64,000 nucleotides of DNA from Agrobacterium sp. a22-2 (GTDB lineage: Bacteria > Pseudomonadota > Alphaproteobacteria > Rhizobiales > Rhizobiaceae): NCBI RefSeq assembly GCF_012276985.1, contig NZ_JAAXMM010000001.1:186001-250000 (forward strand). Reading direction: 5' to 3'. The notes beneath the pieces are model-generated. The model saw nothing but the letters and a program-made list of their open reading frames with translations, ran no database searches and was not told the DNA's origin. Below, one piece after another: positions 34,407 through 43,716 of the stretch (position 1 is its first letter; each line of letters begins with the position of its first letter). Both the position numbers and the translations under genes were made by a program.

Positions 34407-37400
34407 ATGAACGGATCGCGATCTACTCCTTCCCGCCCGGCCGGCTCGTCATCGCTTGATGCGCTGAGCCGTACGATCGAGGGATTGGAAGCCCGCATAG
34501 AAGGCTTGATGGTCGGAACAGCCCGCGACAGCCGGCCGGCCGAAGAACCTCGGCGCGAGGCGCCCCGCGAGCGTGACGGCCGAGGCGAACGCGAGTTGCG
34601 CGCAGATCCGCTTGCTGAAATCCGCCAGCGCCAGCGGGCGCTCGAGGCAAGCCGGCCACGTGCGGCCGAGCGCGCCTATCGAGACACGCCGAGCGATATT
34701 CTGGCCCGCTCCGCTGCGCCAATGACGGCGCCGACTGCGGCTGCCAAGCCATACCCGGCCGCGGCGCAAGCCCCATCCGATCTGGTGCTGAAGGACATTA
34801 CCCAGGCTCTGCTCAGCCTGCGGCAGGATCTCAAGCAGGACATTTCCGAAAGCCTGGCGCGGGAAGTGAGTGCGCTGCGCTCGGAGATCCACGGCATCCG
34901 GACGATTGCCGAGGACCATCCGCTGCATGCCGACATGCGCGAGGACCTGGCGCGCATCGCCAGCGGCATCACGGAACTCGGCCAGAACGCCGCTCCCGGC
35001 AGCGACAGATTGCGGGCCGAATTCGACGACCTACGCTCGCTGATGGACGGACTGGCGCGGGAAGATTCCGTGCGCCACATGGAAAACCGCTGGAGCACGC
35101 TTGAGACAAAGCTGCAGCGGCTCGACACCGATGCCCTGCAGGAAGAATTGGTGTCGCTCGCCTATCGGCTGGATGACATCAAGAAGCAGCTCGGCACGAT
35201 GGGCGACGCGCGCTCGGTCCGTGCCCTTGAAGACAAGCTGATGGCGGTTGCCACGGCGCTCGAACATATCGGCTCGCATATCGAGCCCAACGAGCGGGCG
35301 ATGAACGACCAGTTCGCCGGCATCGACCTCAGGCTCGACGAAATCACTCGCGCCATTGCAGCCGGCGGGCGCAGCAGCGCGTCCAGTGTCGACATGGACC
35401 TGATCGCCCGCCTCGAAGATCGCATCGGCGCCATTGCCCGGCAGATCGAAACCATGGCGATCAATGCCGCCGCCCGGCCGGACCCGGCCAGCGAACTGGG
35501 CAGCCGGATAGAGGCGCTTTCGGCGCGGATTGAGGAACTGTCCAGCGAACAGGCCGCCAGCAAGCTCGAAGAACGGCTCGACCACCTGTCGCTGCTACTG
35601 GAACGCTCACAGAAGCCTGTGGCGCAGCCGGAGCTGACCGGCTACCTCGCCGATATTTCCCGCAAGATCGATGCGCTCGACCATGGCGCGGTCAACGACC
35701 GGCTGGCCGAACGCCTGGAAATTCTCGGCCGCCGCATCGAAGACATCGAGCTGCCGCAGGCCGCTCCTGCCATGGACGACCGGCTGCTCCGGAGCCTCGA
35801 CGATCGACTGCACAGCATTGCAATTCGGCTTGAGGAAACGACGGCCGCGCCGCTTGGCGACCAGGCAAGCCTCAGCAGCCTCGAAGAACAGATCGCCCAT
35901 CTTTCGGCGCTGATCAGCAATACGCCGATTGCCGGCGGCCCGCAGACCGAGCAGTTCGAGGGTCGCATGGCGGCGCTCGAAGACTATTTATCGACCAGCG
36001 ACGAATATATCATCGAGGCCGCCCGCCAGGCAGCCGAAGCCGTAATGGACAATTATGCCCGCCAGCAGGGCCAATCCCATGGCGTCGAAGCGAGCCAGGG
36101 CCTGGAAACGATGGCGGCCCTTGCCGATCATCTGAAGCACCTGGAAGAGATCAGCCGCGGCACCGAGGAGCGGACCCACCGGACCTTCGAGGCGCTGCAC
36201 GAAACCCTGGTGCAGATTGCCGAGAAGCTCGACCAGATGGACCAGCGCACGGCCGCGCCGGCGCCGGCCTTTGCCCGCCCGGAGGCGATAATGGCCGCCA
36301 GTGTTGAACGCGACATGGACGCAGCTGCCGCCTCGCATCTCAGCACCGTGCGGCGCGAGCTGGAGGCCGCCTTCCAGTCGCCGGAGACCCAACAGACACC
36401 GCCGGCAGCCGACAACAGGGGCACCGCCTCCGATTCCGTGGCACCGGTCGAAGCACAGGCTGCCGCCGACAAGAAGCCGGGCCGCCCAAGCCTTTTGGCC
36501 GGGCTTGGCAAGCGGCTGATCCCCGGCCCGAAGAAGGACGAGCCGACCGCCACCAAGAAGCGCGACATGATCGACCCCTCGCCGTCGATCGACCCGGCCG
36601 ACATGCTGCCGCCGGAAGAGGCCAACGAATTGCTGGAGCCCGGCTCCGGCACGCCGGATGTGCGCAAGATCCTCGAACGGGTGCGCGCCAGCCAGAACGC
36701 CGCCCGCGCCGGCACCTCAGGCACGGCGACAACAGGCGCCGATGACCGGGCCGACTATATCGCCGCTGCCCGTCGCGCCGCGCAGGCCGCAGCCCAGGAA
36801 ACCGACCGCAGCCAGCGCAGCCCGATGGCCAAGCTTGCCGACGAGGTCAACGCCGGCTCGACCTTCAAGCGCTACCGCCGGCCCATTCTGATGGCTGTCG
36901 GCGCCGTGCTGCTGGCCGCCATGGCGCTGCCGCTGGTCAACACCCTGACGCGCGGCGAAAAGGCTCCAGATGCTGCGATCGAGGCGATCGAGCCGCCGGA
37001 AAGCAGCCAGGCTCCCGGCCCCGCCGGTGCCCTGCCCTCTGGACCGACCGCCGACACCATGAGCGCCGAAACTGCGCCCGCAACCACCGACGACCTGTCG
37101 GTACCGCCAGCACTTGAAGAGAATGTCGCACCGGCGGAACAGCCTGCAGTGGACGAAAGCGCACCCATCGAAGCCGCACCCGTTGCGCCGGTCGAGCGTC
37201 CAAGCGCCAGCCTCGACAATGCACCGATGGATGGCGGCAGCGACGTCGACACGCTGGCACCGGCTGGAACCGTCGCCGAACCCGACGGCCTGGCGCCGCC
37301 CGCAACCGCGATGGCGCCTGAATCTGCGCCGGCAACCGCCACGATCGAGATTCCGGAAGGCATTACCCCGCCATCGCTGACCGCTGCCGCCAAGGCCGGC

Positions 37401-38198
37401 GATCCGCTGGCGCTGTTTGAAATCGGCGCGCGCTTCACCGAAGGTCGCGGTGTTGCCAATGATCTGTCCAAGGCCGCCGTCTGGTACCAGCATGCCGCCG
37501 ACCGGGGTTTTGCTCCGGCCCAATATCGCCTCGCCAATCTTTATGAAAAGGGCACCGGCGTCGAACGGGATATCGCCAAGGCCAAGGCGCTCTACCAGCA
37601 GGCTGCCGATGCCGGCAATGCCAGCGCCATGCACAATCTGGCCGTGCTTTACGCCTCGGGTGCCGATGGCACGCCGGATTTTGCCAAAGCTGCCGAATGG
37701 TTCACCAGGGCAGCCGAGCTTGGCGTTTCCGATAGCCAGTTCAACCTTGCCGTCCTCTTTGCCCGCGGCAACGGCGTGAGCCAAGACCTTGAGGCCTCCT
37801 ACAAGTGGTTTGCGATCGCCGCCAAGGACGGTGACAAGGATGCCGCCAAGAAGCGCGACGAAGTCGCCAATGCCATGCCGGCCGAACGGCTGGAACAGGC
37901 GCGCGCGACCGTCGACCTTTGGAAAGCCAAGCCGCTCAATGCCGACGCCAACGCGGTGGATGTTCCGGACGAATGGGCCGGCAAGGGTCTGAAGACCGCC
38001 AGCGTCGACATGGACAAGGCGATCCGCAACATCCAGGCCATCCTCAACAACAACGGTTTCGACGCTGGCACGCCGGACGGCAAGCTTGGCAAGAAGACGA
38101 TCACCGCGATCAAGGCCTTCCAGACCTCGATCGGTCAGGAACCGACCGGCCGGATCAACGACCAACTGGTCACGGCGCTGCTGGCACGAAACAAATGA
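34407..38198 (+). CDS. podJ: polar organelle development protein PodJ
   Basis: This 1263-residue protein has the PodJ architecture. A long N-terminal cytoplasmic coiled-coil region (about residues 15-600, starting LDALSRTIEGLEARIEGLMV) is followed by a low-complexity Pro/Ala-rich part. One TM helix lies near 826-846 (PILMAVGAVLLAAMALPLVN). A Pro/Ala/Glu-rich periplasmic linker, four Sel1/TPR-like repeats (about 990-1160, for example ALYQQAADAGNASAMHNLAV) and a C-terminal peptidoglycan-binding domain (IQAILNNNGFDAGTPDGKLG) complete it. PodJ marks the new pole and, in Agrobacterium, ends polar growth at the old pole. Met63 of the longest reading frame is taken as the start because it begins the conserved N-terminus; no strong ribosome site is seen there. 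Confidence 0.88.
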   Translation: MNGSRSTPSRPAGSSSLDALSRTIEGLEARIEGLMVGTARDSRPAEEPRREAPRERDGRGERELRADPLAEIRQRQRALEASRPRAAERAYRDTPSDILARSAAPMTAPTAAAKPYPAAAQAPSDLVLKDITQALLSLRQDLKQDISESLAREVSALRSEIHGIRTIAEDHPLHADMREDLARIASGITELGQNAAPGSDRLRAEFDDLRSLMDGLAREDSVRHMENRWSTLETKLQRLDTDALQEELVSLAYRLDDIKKQLGTMGDARSVRALEDKLMAVATALEHIGSHIEPNERAMNDQFAGIDLRLDEITRAIAAGGRSSASSVDMDLIARLEDRIGAIARQIETMAINAAARPDPASELGSRIEALSARIEELSSEQAASKLEERLDHLSLLLERSQKPVAQPELTGYLADISRKIDALDHGAVNDRLAERLEILGRRIEDIELPQAAPAMDDRLLRSLDDRLHSIAIRLEETTAAPLGDQASLSSLEEQIAHLSALISNTPIAGGPQTEQFEGRMAALEDYLSTSDEYIIEAARQAAEAVMDNYARQQGQSHGVEASQGLETMAALADHLKHLEEISRGTEERTHRTFEALHETLVQIAEKLDQMDQRTAAPAPAFARPEAIMAASVERDMDAAAASHLSTVRRELEAAFQSPETQQTPPAADNRGTASDSVAPVEAQAAADKKPGRPSLLAGLGKRLIPGPKKDEPTATKKRDMIDPSPSIDPADMLPPEEANELLEPGSGTPDVRKILERVRASQNAARAGTSGTATTGADDRADYIAAARRAAQAAAQETDRSQRSPMAKLADEVNAGSTFKRYRRPILMAVGAVLLAAMALPLVNTLTRGEKAPDAAIEAIEPPESSQAPGPAGALPSGPTADTMSAETAPATTDDLSVPPALEENVAPAEQPAVDESAPIEAAPVAPVERPSASLDNAPMDGGSDVDTLAPAGTVAEPDGLAPPATAMAPESAPATATIEIPEGITPPSLTAAAKAGDPLALFEIGARFTEGRGVANDLSKAAVWYQHAADRGFAPAQYRLANLYEKGTGVERDIAKAKALYQQAADAGNASAMHNLAVLYASGADGTPDFAKAAEWFTRAAELGVSDSQFNLAVLFARGNGVSQDLEASYKWFAIAAKDGDKDAAKKRDEVANAMPAERLEQARATVDLWKAKPLNADANAVDVPDEWAGKGLKTASVDMDKAIRNIQAILNNNGFDAGTPDGKLGKKTITAIKAFQTSIGQEPTGRINDQLVTALLARNK

Positions 38199-38409
38199 CG
38201 GATTGCCTTCATAAAACCTGAAAAAAGCAAGAGTAATCCGATGTCCTGAATTGACTCGGGGTTGCTTGGGGCGCATGAAAAGTTATGGTCCAGGGCCGTT
38301 CCAGCCCGCCAATGGACAAGTTTCCGCGCCGCGACGGTATCACGTGGTCATCCGCACTTAATAAGGTTCACCCGCTCGCGCGGGCATTCGCAGTTTTCGA
38401 GGGCCGACC

Positions 38410-39336
38410 GTGACAATCTACCTGCCGATCGCAGAATTGTCGGTGAACATCTTCATCATTCTCGGCATGGGCGCGGCCGTCGGCTTTCTCTCGGGCATGT
38501 TCGGCGTCGGCGGCGGCTTCCTGATTACGCCACTGCTGATCTTCTACAATATTCCGCCTGTCGTGGCCGTCGCCACGGGCGCCAATCAGGTCGTGGCCTC
38601 CTCGGTCTCCGGCGCCATCACCCATTTTCGGCGCGGCACGCTGGATATGAAGCTTGGAACCGTGCTGCTGATGGGCGGCCTGACGGGTGCCACGGTGGGC
38701 GTCTGGATCTTTTCCTGGCTGCGCAGCCTCGGCCAGCTCGATCTGTTCATCTCGCTGCTCTACGTGGTGTTTCTCGGCACGATCGGCTCTCTGATGCTGA
38801 TGGAAAGCCTCAACGCCATGCGGCGCGCGGCGCGCAACGAGCCCGCCACGCTGAAACGGCCCGGCCAGCACAACTGGGTGCACCGCCTGCCCTTCAAGAT
38901 GCGCTTCAAGAAATCGAAGATCTACCTGAGCGTCATTCCGCTGATCGGCCTCGGCTTTGCGATCGGCATCCTGACCTCGATCATGGGGGTCGGCGGCGGC
39001 TTCATCATGGTGCCGGCGATGATCTACCTCCTGCGCATTCCAACCAATGTGGTGGTCGGCACCTCGCTGTTCCAGATCATCTTCGTCACCGCCTATACGA
39101 CCATCGTGCAGGCGGCGACCAACTATTCCGTCGATATCGTGCTGGCCTTCATCCTGATGATCGCCGGCGTCATCGGCGCCCAATATGGCGTGCGCGTTGG
39201 CCAGAGGCTGCGCGGCGAACACCTTCGCGCTTTGCTCGGACTGCTGGTGTTTGCCGTCGGTGTGCGCCTGGCGATCGAACTGGTGGCAACGCCGGCCGAT
39301 GTCTATTCCGTGGCGATCGGAGGCTTTGGAAACTGA
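38410..39336 (+). CDS. TauE/SafE-family sulfite/anion exporter-like membrane protein
   Basis: This 308-residue inner-membrane protein has about eight TM helices and the two TauE/SafE repeats: GFLSGMFGVGGGFLITPLLI at about residues 24-43 and GILTSIMGVGGGFIMVPAMI near 184-203. It starts at GTG 38410 after GAGGG. Its stop overlaps the ATG of the next gene by one base, so both are coupled. The transported species is unknown; family members export sulfite, sulfoacetate or related anions. The 211 bp between podJ and this gene hold no gene I can support. Confidence 0.9.
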   Translation: MTIYLPIAELSVNIFIILGMGAAVGFLSGMFGVGGGFLITPLLIFYNIPPVVAVATGANQVVASSVSGAITHFRRGTLDMKLGTVLLMGGLTGATVGVWIFSWLRSLGQLDLFISLLYVVFLGTIGSLMLMESLNAMRRAARNEPATLKRPGQHNWVHRLPFKMRFKKSKIYLSVIPLIGLGFAIGILTSIMGVGGGFIMVPAMIYLLRIPTNVVVGTSLFQIIFVTAYTTIVQAATNYSVDIVLAFILMIAGVIGAQYGVRVGQRLRGEHLRALLGLLVFAVGVRLAIELVATPADVYSVAIGGFGN

Positions 39337-40139
39337 TGCGCGCCCTGTTCTTAGCCGCTCTGCTGCTCGGTGCCACCCTGCCGGCCATGCCGTCCCTGGC
39401 ACAGATCCCGTTTCTGGCGGCCGATTCGACCAAGGAAAGCCTCGATATCGGCACGTCGACCAGCGAAATTGCCATTACCTCGGATTTTCGCGGCGCAGAC
39501 CTGACGGTGTTCGGCTCTCTGAGCAATACGGATTCCCTGCTTCTGGCTATCGGCCAATATGACGTGGTCGTCACGCTCGAAGGGCCGCGCACCGATGCGA
39601 CCGTACGGCGCAAGGAGCGGCTGTTCGGCATCTGGGTCAACCGGCTGTCGATGAGCTTCGAGCGGGTGCCGGAATCCTATTCGCTGGCCGCCACCCGGCC
39701 GGTCGCCAATATCTCGACGCCGCAATTGCTGGCGGAACTCGGGGTCGGCATCGACTTCCTGCCGCTGACACCCACCGGCTATTTCGGCAATGCCGTCAGT
39801 CTCGTCGATTTCCGCGGGGCCTATCGGCGGCTTCAGCAGACGCATGGGCTTTACCAGCACGACACCAACGGGGTGCGCTTCGTCAGCTCCAGCCTGTTCA
39901 AGGCAACCCTTCGCCTGCCGGCCAGCATTCCCGACGGGGTGCATGTCGTGCATGCCTATCTCTTCAAGAGCGGCGAGTTCATCGCGGAACGGGAGATGCG
40001 GCTGCGTGTCGTCAAGACCGGCCTGGAGCAGACGATCTCGCAGGCTGCCCATCAGAACCCGGTGATCTACGGCATGTTCTCGGTCATGCTGGCGCTGATC
40101 ACCGGCTGGGGCGCCAGCCTGATCTTCCGCAAGGATTGA
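39336..40139 (+). CDS. TIGR02186 (Alph_Pro_TM) family exported membrane-anchored protein
   Basis: This 267-residue protein has a signal peptide (LFLAALLLGATLPAMPSLAQ), a beta-rich periplasmic domain (EIAITSDFRGADLTVFGS, VVVTLEGPRTDATVRRKERL) and one C-terminal TM helix (GMFSVMLALITGWGASLIF) ending in a short basic tail. It matches the alphaproteobacterial family that regularly follows a TauE/SafE gene. The one-base overlap TGATG with that gene supports joint function, probably a periplasmic partner of the transporter. The molecular role is unknown. Confidence 0.85.
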   Translation: MRALFLAALLLGATLPAMPSLAQIPFLAADSTKESLDIGTSTSEIAITSDFRGADLTVFGSLSNTDSLLLAIGQYDVVVTLEGPRTDATVRRKERLFGIWVNRLSMSFERVPESYSLAATRPVANISTPQLLAELGVGIDFLPLTPTGYFGNAVSLVDFRGAYRRLQQTHGLYQHDTNGVRFVSSSLFKATLRLPASIPDGVHVVHAYLFKSGEFIAEREMRLRVVKTGLEQTISQAAHQNPVIYGMFSVMLALITGWGASLIFRKD

Positions 40140-40158
40140 CGGTCGGAGTGTTTGCGGG

Positions 40159-40890
40159 CTAGCCAAGCAGATTGGCAAAACGCACGGAATAGAGCCGATC
40201 GCGGCCCAGCAGATGGGCGATCAGCGCCTCTTTGGCGAAGAGGCCGGTAAACGCCTTGTGACGCAGATCGAGACCACCAGTCAAAACGCCGAAGGCCGGC
40301 ATCAGCAGACGCACACCATCGGTTGCGAAACAGGCGCGGCGCACCGATTTTTCGCGGCGGCGGACCGTGGCCGCGGGATGCAGATGGCCGGCGATTTCGC
40401 CGGCACCGGAAATCAGCGAGGGTTCGTGCCGGAAGGTCAGCCCGCCATAGCAGATTTCATCGGCCGACTGGCCCGGCAATCCGCAAATGCCGTCGGGATC
40501 ATGATTGCCGTTGATCCATATCCATTCGCGGCCACGAGCGAGCGCTTCAACCATCACGCGGAATTCCGCCGGCATCAGCGCCGAGCCGATGCGATCGTGA
40601 AAATTGTCGCCGAGACTGATGACGATGCGCGGATCGTAGCGGGCGATGACCTGCTCGAGGTTTCGAAGCGTTGCCAGGGTATCGTAGGGCGGCAGAAGCT
40701 GGCCGCGGCGGGCAAAAGCAGCGCCTTTTTCCAGATGCAGATCGGAGACAACAAGCAAGTCGAGGTCCGGCAGGAAAAGAGCGCCAGAGAGATCGCAATG
40801 GGCAACGACGCCGTGGAGAACGATCTCCACAGTCGTGTCCGCCTGGTCGACATCCATCCGCCGTTTTGCTGCTAAGCCTGTCATTCCCAT
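40159..40890 (-). CDS. pdeM: ligase-associated DNA damage response endonuclease PdeM
   Basis: This metallophosphoesterase of about 240 residues is of the PdeM family: LLVVSDLHLEKGAAFARRGQ, VISLGDNFHD, WINGNHDPD and AGHLHPAATVRRR supply the metal ligands in order. In bacteria with the ligase-associated repair set, PdeM works with an Lhr-type helicase, a DNA ligase and an exonuclease. Only the helicase is nearby. Start choice is open among residues 1, 3 and 10 because no ribosome site stands out. It converges with the TIGR02186 gene. Confidence 0.9.
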   Translation of the reverse strand: MGMTGLAAKRRMDVDQADTTVEIVLHGVVAHCDLSGALFLPDLDLLVVSDLHLEKGAAFARRGQLLPPYDTLATLRNLEQVIARYDPRIVISLGDNFHDRIGSALMPAEFRVMVEALARGREWIWINGNHDPDGICGLPGQSADEICYGGLTFRHEPSLISGAGEIAGHLHPAATVRRREKSVRRACFATDGVRLLMPAFGVLTGGLDLRHKAFTGLFAKEALIAHLLGRDRLYSVRFANLLG

Positions 40891-40915
40891 TCCCAGTCAT
40901 CGCCCCTACCGGGCC

Positions 40916-41020
40916 TAAAGCGTGTCGCGATCTTCCAGATTCGCTCCTTACGCTTTATCCCCTTATTTTACCGCATGTCGTTCTCCCGAAACCAGTGCCC
41001 ACTTTCGGGCGACATGCTTA
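40916..41020. repeat. RIME-like two-palindrome intergenic element
   Basis: This 105-bp element has two hairpins. The first has arms TAAAGCGT (40916-40923) and ACGCTTTA (40950-40957). The second has nested arms GCATGTCG/CGACATGC (40973-40980, 41010-41017) with CCCGAAA/TTTCGGG inside. This is the layout and sequence type of the rhizobial intergenic mosaic elements. It lies between pdeM and the helicase gene, which read in the same direction, and may form an RNA structure between them. Confidence 0.85.
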
Positions 41021-41058
41021 GGCACCCTTTGCCCCGGCCAGGGCGGCACTCCCAACCA

Positions 41059-43572
41059 TCACGCCATGGCCTCGCCGATCAGGTCGTCGGCCGCTTCGGC
41101 CAGGACATGATCGTGGGCCTCGCCGGCCACCGGCTCCTTGCCAATTTCCAACATGATCGGCACGGCGAGCGGCGATATGCGCTCCAGCGCCTTGTGGACG
41201 ATATGGCCGTTGATTCGCTTCAGCATATCGCCAAGCCGGGCAATATCCAAAAGTCCGTTTGCCGCATCCTGCCGGGTCGCGTGGAGCAGGATGTGGTCCG
41301 GCTCGTGGGCGCGCAGAACGTCGTAGATCAGATCGGCGGAGACCGTCACCTGCCGGCCGGACTTTTCCTTGCCGGGATGACGTTTTTCGATCAGCCCGGC
41401 GATCACTGCACAGGTGCGGAAGGTGCGTTTCAGCATCCAGGATTCGCCGAGCCAGGCTTCCAGATCGTCGCCCAGCATGTCTTCGTCGAAGAGATCGGCA
41501 AGCCTCAGGCGGCCGGAGCGGATCATCGTGCCGATATCCTCCAGACCCCAGACACCCAGCGAATAGTCCGTGGCAACGAAACCGAGCGGCTTGGCGCCCA
41601 TGCGCTCCAGTCGCCGAGTCAAGAGCATGCCGAGCGTCTGGTGGGCCAGGCGGCCTTCGAAAGGGTAGATGACCATGTAGAAGCGGCTGGCGCGCGGGAA
41701 GGTCTCGACCAGCAGCTCGCCGCGCTTCGGCAGGACGGATTTCTCGCGCTGCAGTTCCAGCCATTCGCGCACCTGATCGGGCAGGACAGACCATTTGGCG
41801 CGGTCATCCAGCATAGAGCGCACCAGATCAGCGAGAAACGTGGACAACGGAAACTTGCCGCCGGCATAGGCGGGAATCTTTGGGTCCTGCGAAAAGGCGT
41901 TGGAGACGAGGCATTCGCTCTCCCGTATGCCCTCGAAGCGCAGCACCTTGCCGGAAAACAGAAACGTGTCGCCGGGGCTCAAGGACTCGGTGAAATATTC
42001 CTCGACCTTGCCGAGCGTCATGCCGCCGCGGCCGATCGAGCCGAGATGGTTGCGCTTGACGAGGCGGACATTCAGCATCGGCATTTCGACGATGGTGCCG
42101 AGATTGAGGCGGTATTGCTGGGCGGTGGCGGGATTGGAAATGCGCCAGGTGCCGTCCTTGGTCAGGCGGATCTTGGCATAGCGCTCATAGGTCTTCAGGG
42201 CATAGCCGCCGGTTGCCACAAAATCGACGATGCGGTCGAAGGTCGGCCGGTCGAGGCGGGCGTAAGGCGAGGCGGTCGTGACCTCGCGATAGAGATCGTC
42301 GGAACGGAACGGTTCGGCGCAGGCCATGCCGAGCACGTGCTGGGCCAGCACGTCGAGCGCGCCCTCGCCGACCGGCGGCGTGTCCTGCGCGCCGAGATAG
42401 TTGGCATCGAGCGCTGCCTGACATTCCATGACCTCGAAACGATTGGCCGGCACCAGAATGGCGCGGCTCGGCTCGTCCATGCGGTGATTGGCGCGGCCGA
42501 TGCGCTGGGCAAGACGGCTTGCCCCCTTCGGCGCGCCGACATGGATGACCAGGTCGACATTGCCCCAGTCGATGCCGAGATCGAGCGTCGAGGTGGCGAC
42601 CACGGCGCGCAGGCGGCTGTCGGCCATGGCCTGCTCCACCTTGCGGCGCTGGCCGACATCAAGGGAACCGTGATGCAGGGCGATCGGCAGGTTGTCGTCA
42701 TTCACCGTCCAGAGTTCCTGGAACAGCATTTCGGCCTGGGAGCGGGTGTTGACGAACACGATCGTCATGCCGAACTGTTTCAGCGTGCGGTAGATGTCGG
42801 GAATGGCATAGCGGGCGGAATGGCCCGACCAGGGGATGCGCTGCTCTGTCTGCAGGATGGTGATATCAGGCTTGGCGCCGCCGCTGACGGTGACGAGACC
42901 GGCAAGCTGCGGCACCTTGCCCTCCTGCGCCACCAACCACTTCTGCAAATCCGGCGGTTCGGCCACGGTTGCCGACAGTCCGATGGTCTGCAGCGCTGGC
43001 GCCAGTTGCCGCAGGCGTGCCAGCCCCAGCGACAGGAGATGGCCGCGCTTGGAGGTGACCAGCGAGTGCAACTCGTCGAAGATCACATAGCGCAGGTCTT
43101 TGAAGAAGCGCGCCGCTTCGCCATTGGCCAGAAGCAGCGCCACCTGTTCCGGCGTGCTCAGCAGGATATCCGGCGGGTTCAGCTTCTGGCGCTGTCGCTT
43201 GGCGCTCGGCGTATCGCCCGTGCGTGTCTCGATGGTGATCGGCAGGCGCATCTCTTCGACCGGCCGGGTCAGGTTGCGCTCGATATCGACGGCCAGCGCC
43301 TTCAGCGGCGAGATGTAGAGCGTGTGCACGCCGGTGAAGGCCGAGCCCGGCGGGCGTTTGCCCCGTTTCGTCAGATCGACCAGCGATGGCAGGAAGCCGG
43401 CCAGGGTCTTGCCGGCGCCGGTCGGGGCGATCAGCAGCAGGCTTTCGCCCGCCTTGGCACGGGACAGCAGCTCCAGTTGATGGTCGCGCGGCTGCCAACC
43501 CTTTTCCGCAAACCAGCGGAGGAAAGGGGTGGGCAGCAATAAAGTGTCAGAATCAGCTTTTGGCACCGCCAT
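41059..43572 (-). CDS. ligase-associated DNA damage response DEXH-box helicase (Lhr-type)
   Basis: This 837-residue superfamily 2 helicase has Walker A LLIAPTGAGKTLAGFLPSL, DEXH-box VIFDELHSL, SAT-like GLSATVAEP, VNTRSQAEMLFQEL, and the motif V/VI region ATSTLDLGIDWG with QRIGRANHRMDEPS. A winged-helix and Lhr C-terminal region completes it. Family members translocate 3'-5' on DNA and unwind hybrids in repair. Met at 43572 is used; an upstream GTG adds 19 residues. A RIME-like element separates it from pdeM. No ligase or exonuclease of the set is visible here. Confidence 0.92.
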   Translation of the reverse strand: MAVPKADSDTLLLPTPFLRWFAEKGWQPRDHQLELLSRAKAGESLLLIAPTGAGKTLAGFLPSLVDLTKRGKRPPGSAFTGVHTLYISPLKALAVDIERNLTRPVEEMRLPITIETRTGDTPSAKRQRQKLNPPDILLSTPEQVALLLANGEAARFFKDLRYVIFDELHSLVTSKRGHLLSLGLARLRQLAPALQTIGLSATVAEPPDLQKWLVAQEGKVPQLAGLVTVSGGAKPDITILQTEQRIPWSGHSARYAIPDIYRTLKQFGMTIVFVNTRSQAEMLFQELWTVNDDNLPIALHHGSLDVGQRRKVEQAMADSRLRAVVATSTLDLGIDWGNVDLVIHVGAPKGASRLAQRIGRANHRMDEPSRAILVPANRFEVMECQAALDANYLGAQDTPPVGEGALDVLAQHVLGMACAEPFRSDDLYREVTTASPYARLDRPTFDRIVDFVATGGYALKTYERYAKIRLTKDGTWRISNPATAQQYRLNLGTIVEMPMLNVRLVKRNHLGSIGRGGMTLGKVEEYFTESLSPGDTFLFSGKVLRFEGIRESECLVSNAFSQDPKIPAYAGGKFPLSTFLADLVRSMLDDRAKWSVLPDQVREWLELQREKSVLPKRGELLVETFPRASRFYMVIYPFEGRLAHQTLGMLLTRRLERMGAKPLGFVATDYSLGVWGLEDIGTMIRSGRLRLADLFDEDMLGDDLEAWLGESWMLKRTFRTCAVIAGLIEKRHPGKEKSGRQVTVSADLIYDVLRAHEPDHILLHATRQDAANGLLDIARLGDMLKRINGHIVHKALERISPLAVPIMLEIGKEPVAGEAHDHVLAEAADDLIGEAMA

Positions 43573-43661
43573 AAGGTAGTGGCACGGCCGAAAAAGAGAA
43601 GCGGGTTCAGGGACATATTCCTCTACCACACGAGCGCGGCCCGCATGGCATGGGTTGCCGA

Positions 43662-43690
43662 TTGACAGGCAGCATAATCACGGATATGTT
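43662..43690 (+). promoter_or_regulatory. promoter of the Rrf2 regulator gene
   Basis: TTGACA (43662-43667) is followed by exactly 17 bp and TATGTT (43685-43690). Transcription would start near 43697. GGAGG at 43704-43708 precedes the ATG at 43717. Confidence 0.75.
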
Positions 43691-43696
43691 TTATCC
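43682..43696. promoter_or_regulatory. inverted repeat over the -10, probable Rrf2 operator
   Basis: GGATA-N5-TATCC (perfect 5-bp arms, 15 bp in total) overlaps the -10 element and the start site. The position suggests autorepression by the Rrf2 protein encoded just downstream. Confidence 0.6.
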
Positions 43697-43716
43697 ACGA
43701 TTTGGAGGTGGACAAG

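Noticed and set aside
36717..38276. 519-codon open frame opposite podJ
   Set aside because: It is a Gly/Arg-rich shadow of the repeat-rich podJ coding strand.
38262..39335. upstream extension of the TIGR02186 reading frame across the TauE/SafE gene
   Set aside because: The extension is Arg/His-rich and lies out of frame over a conserved transporter; the true start with signal peptide is at 39336.
40975..43542. 855-codon open frame on the plus strand opposite the helicase gene
   Set aside because: It is antisense to a clearly conserved helicase, has low-complexity Asp/His/Gln-rich composition typical of GC-rich shadow frames, and no domain.
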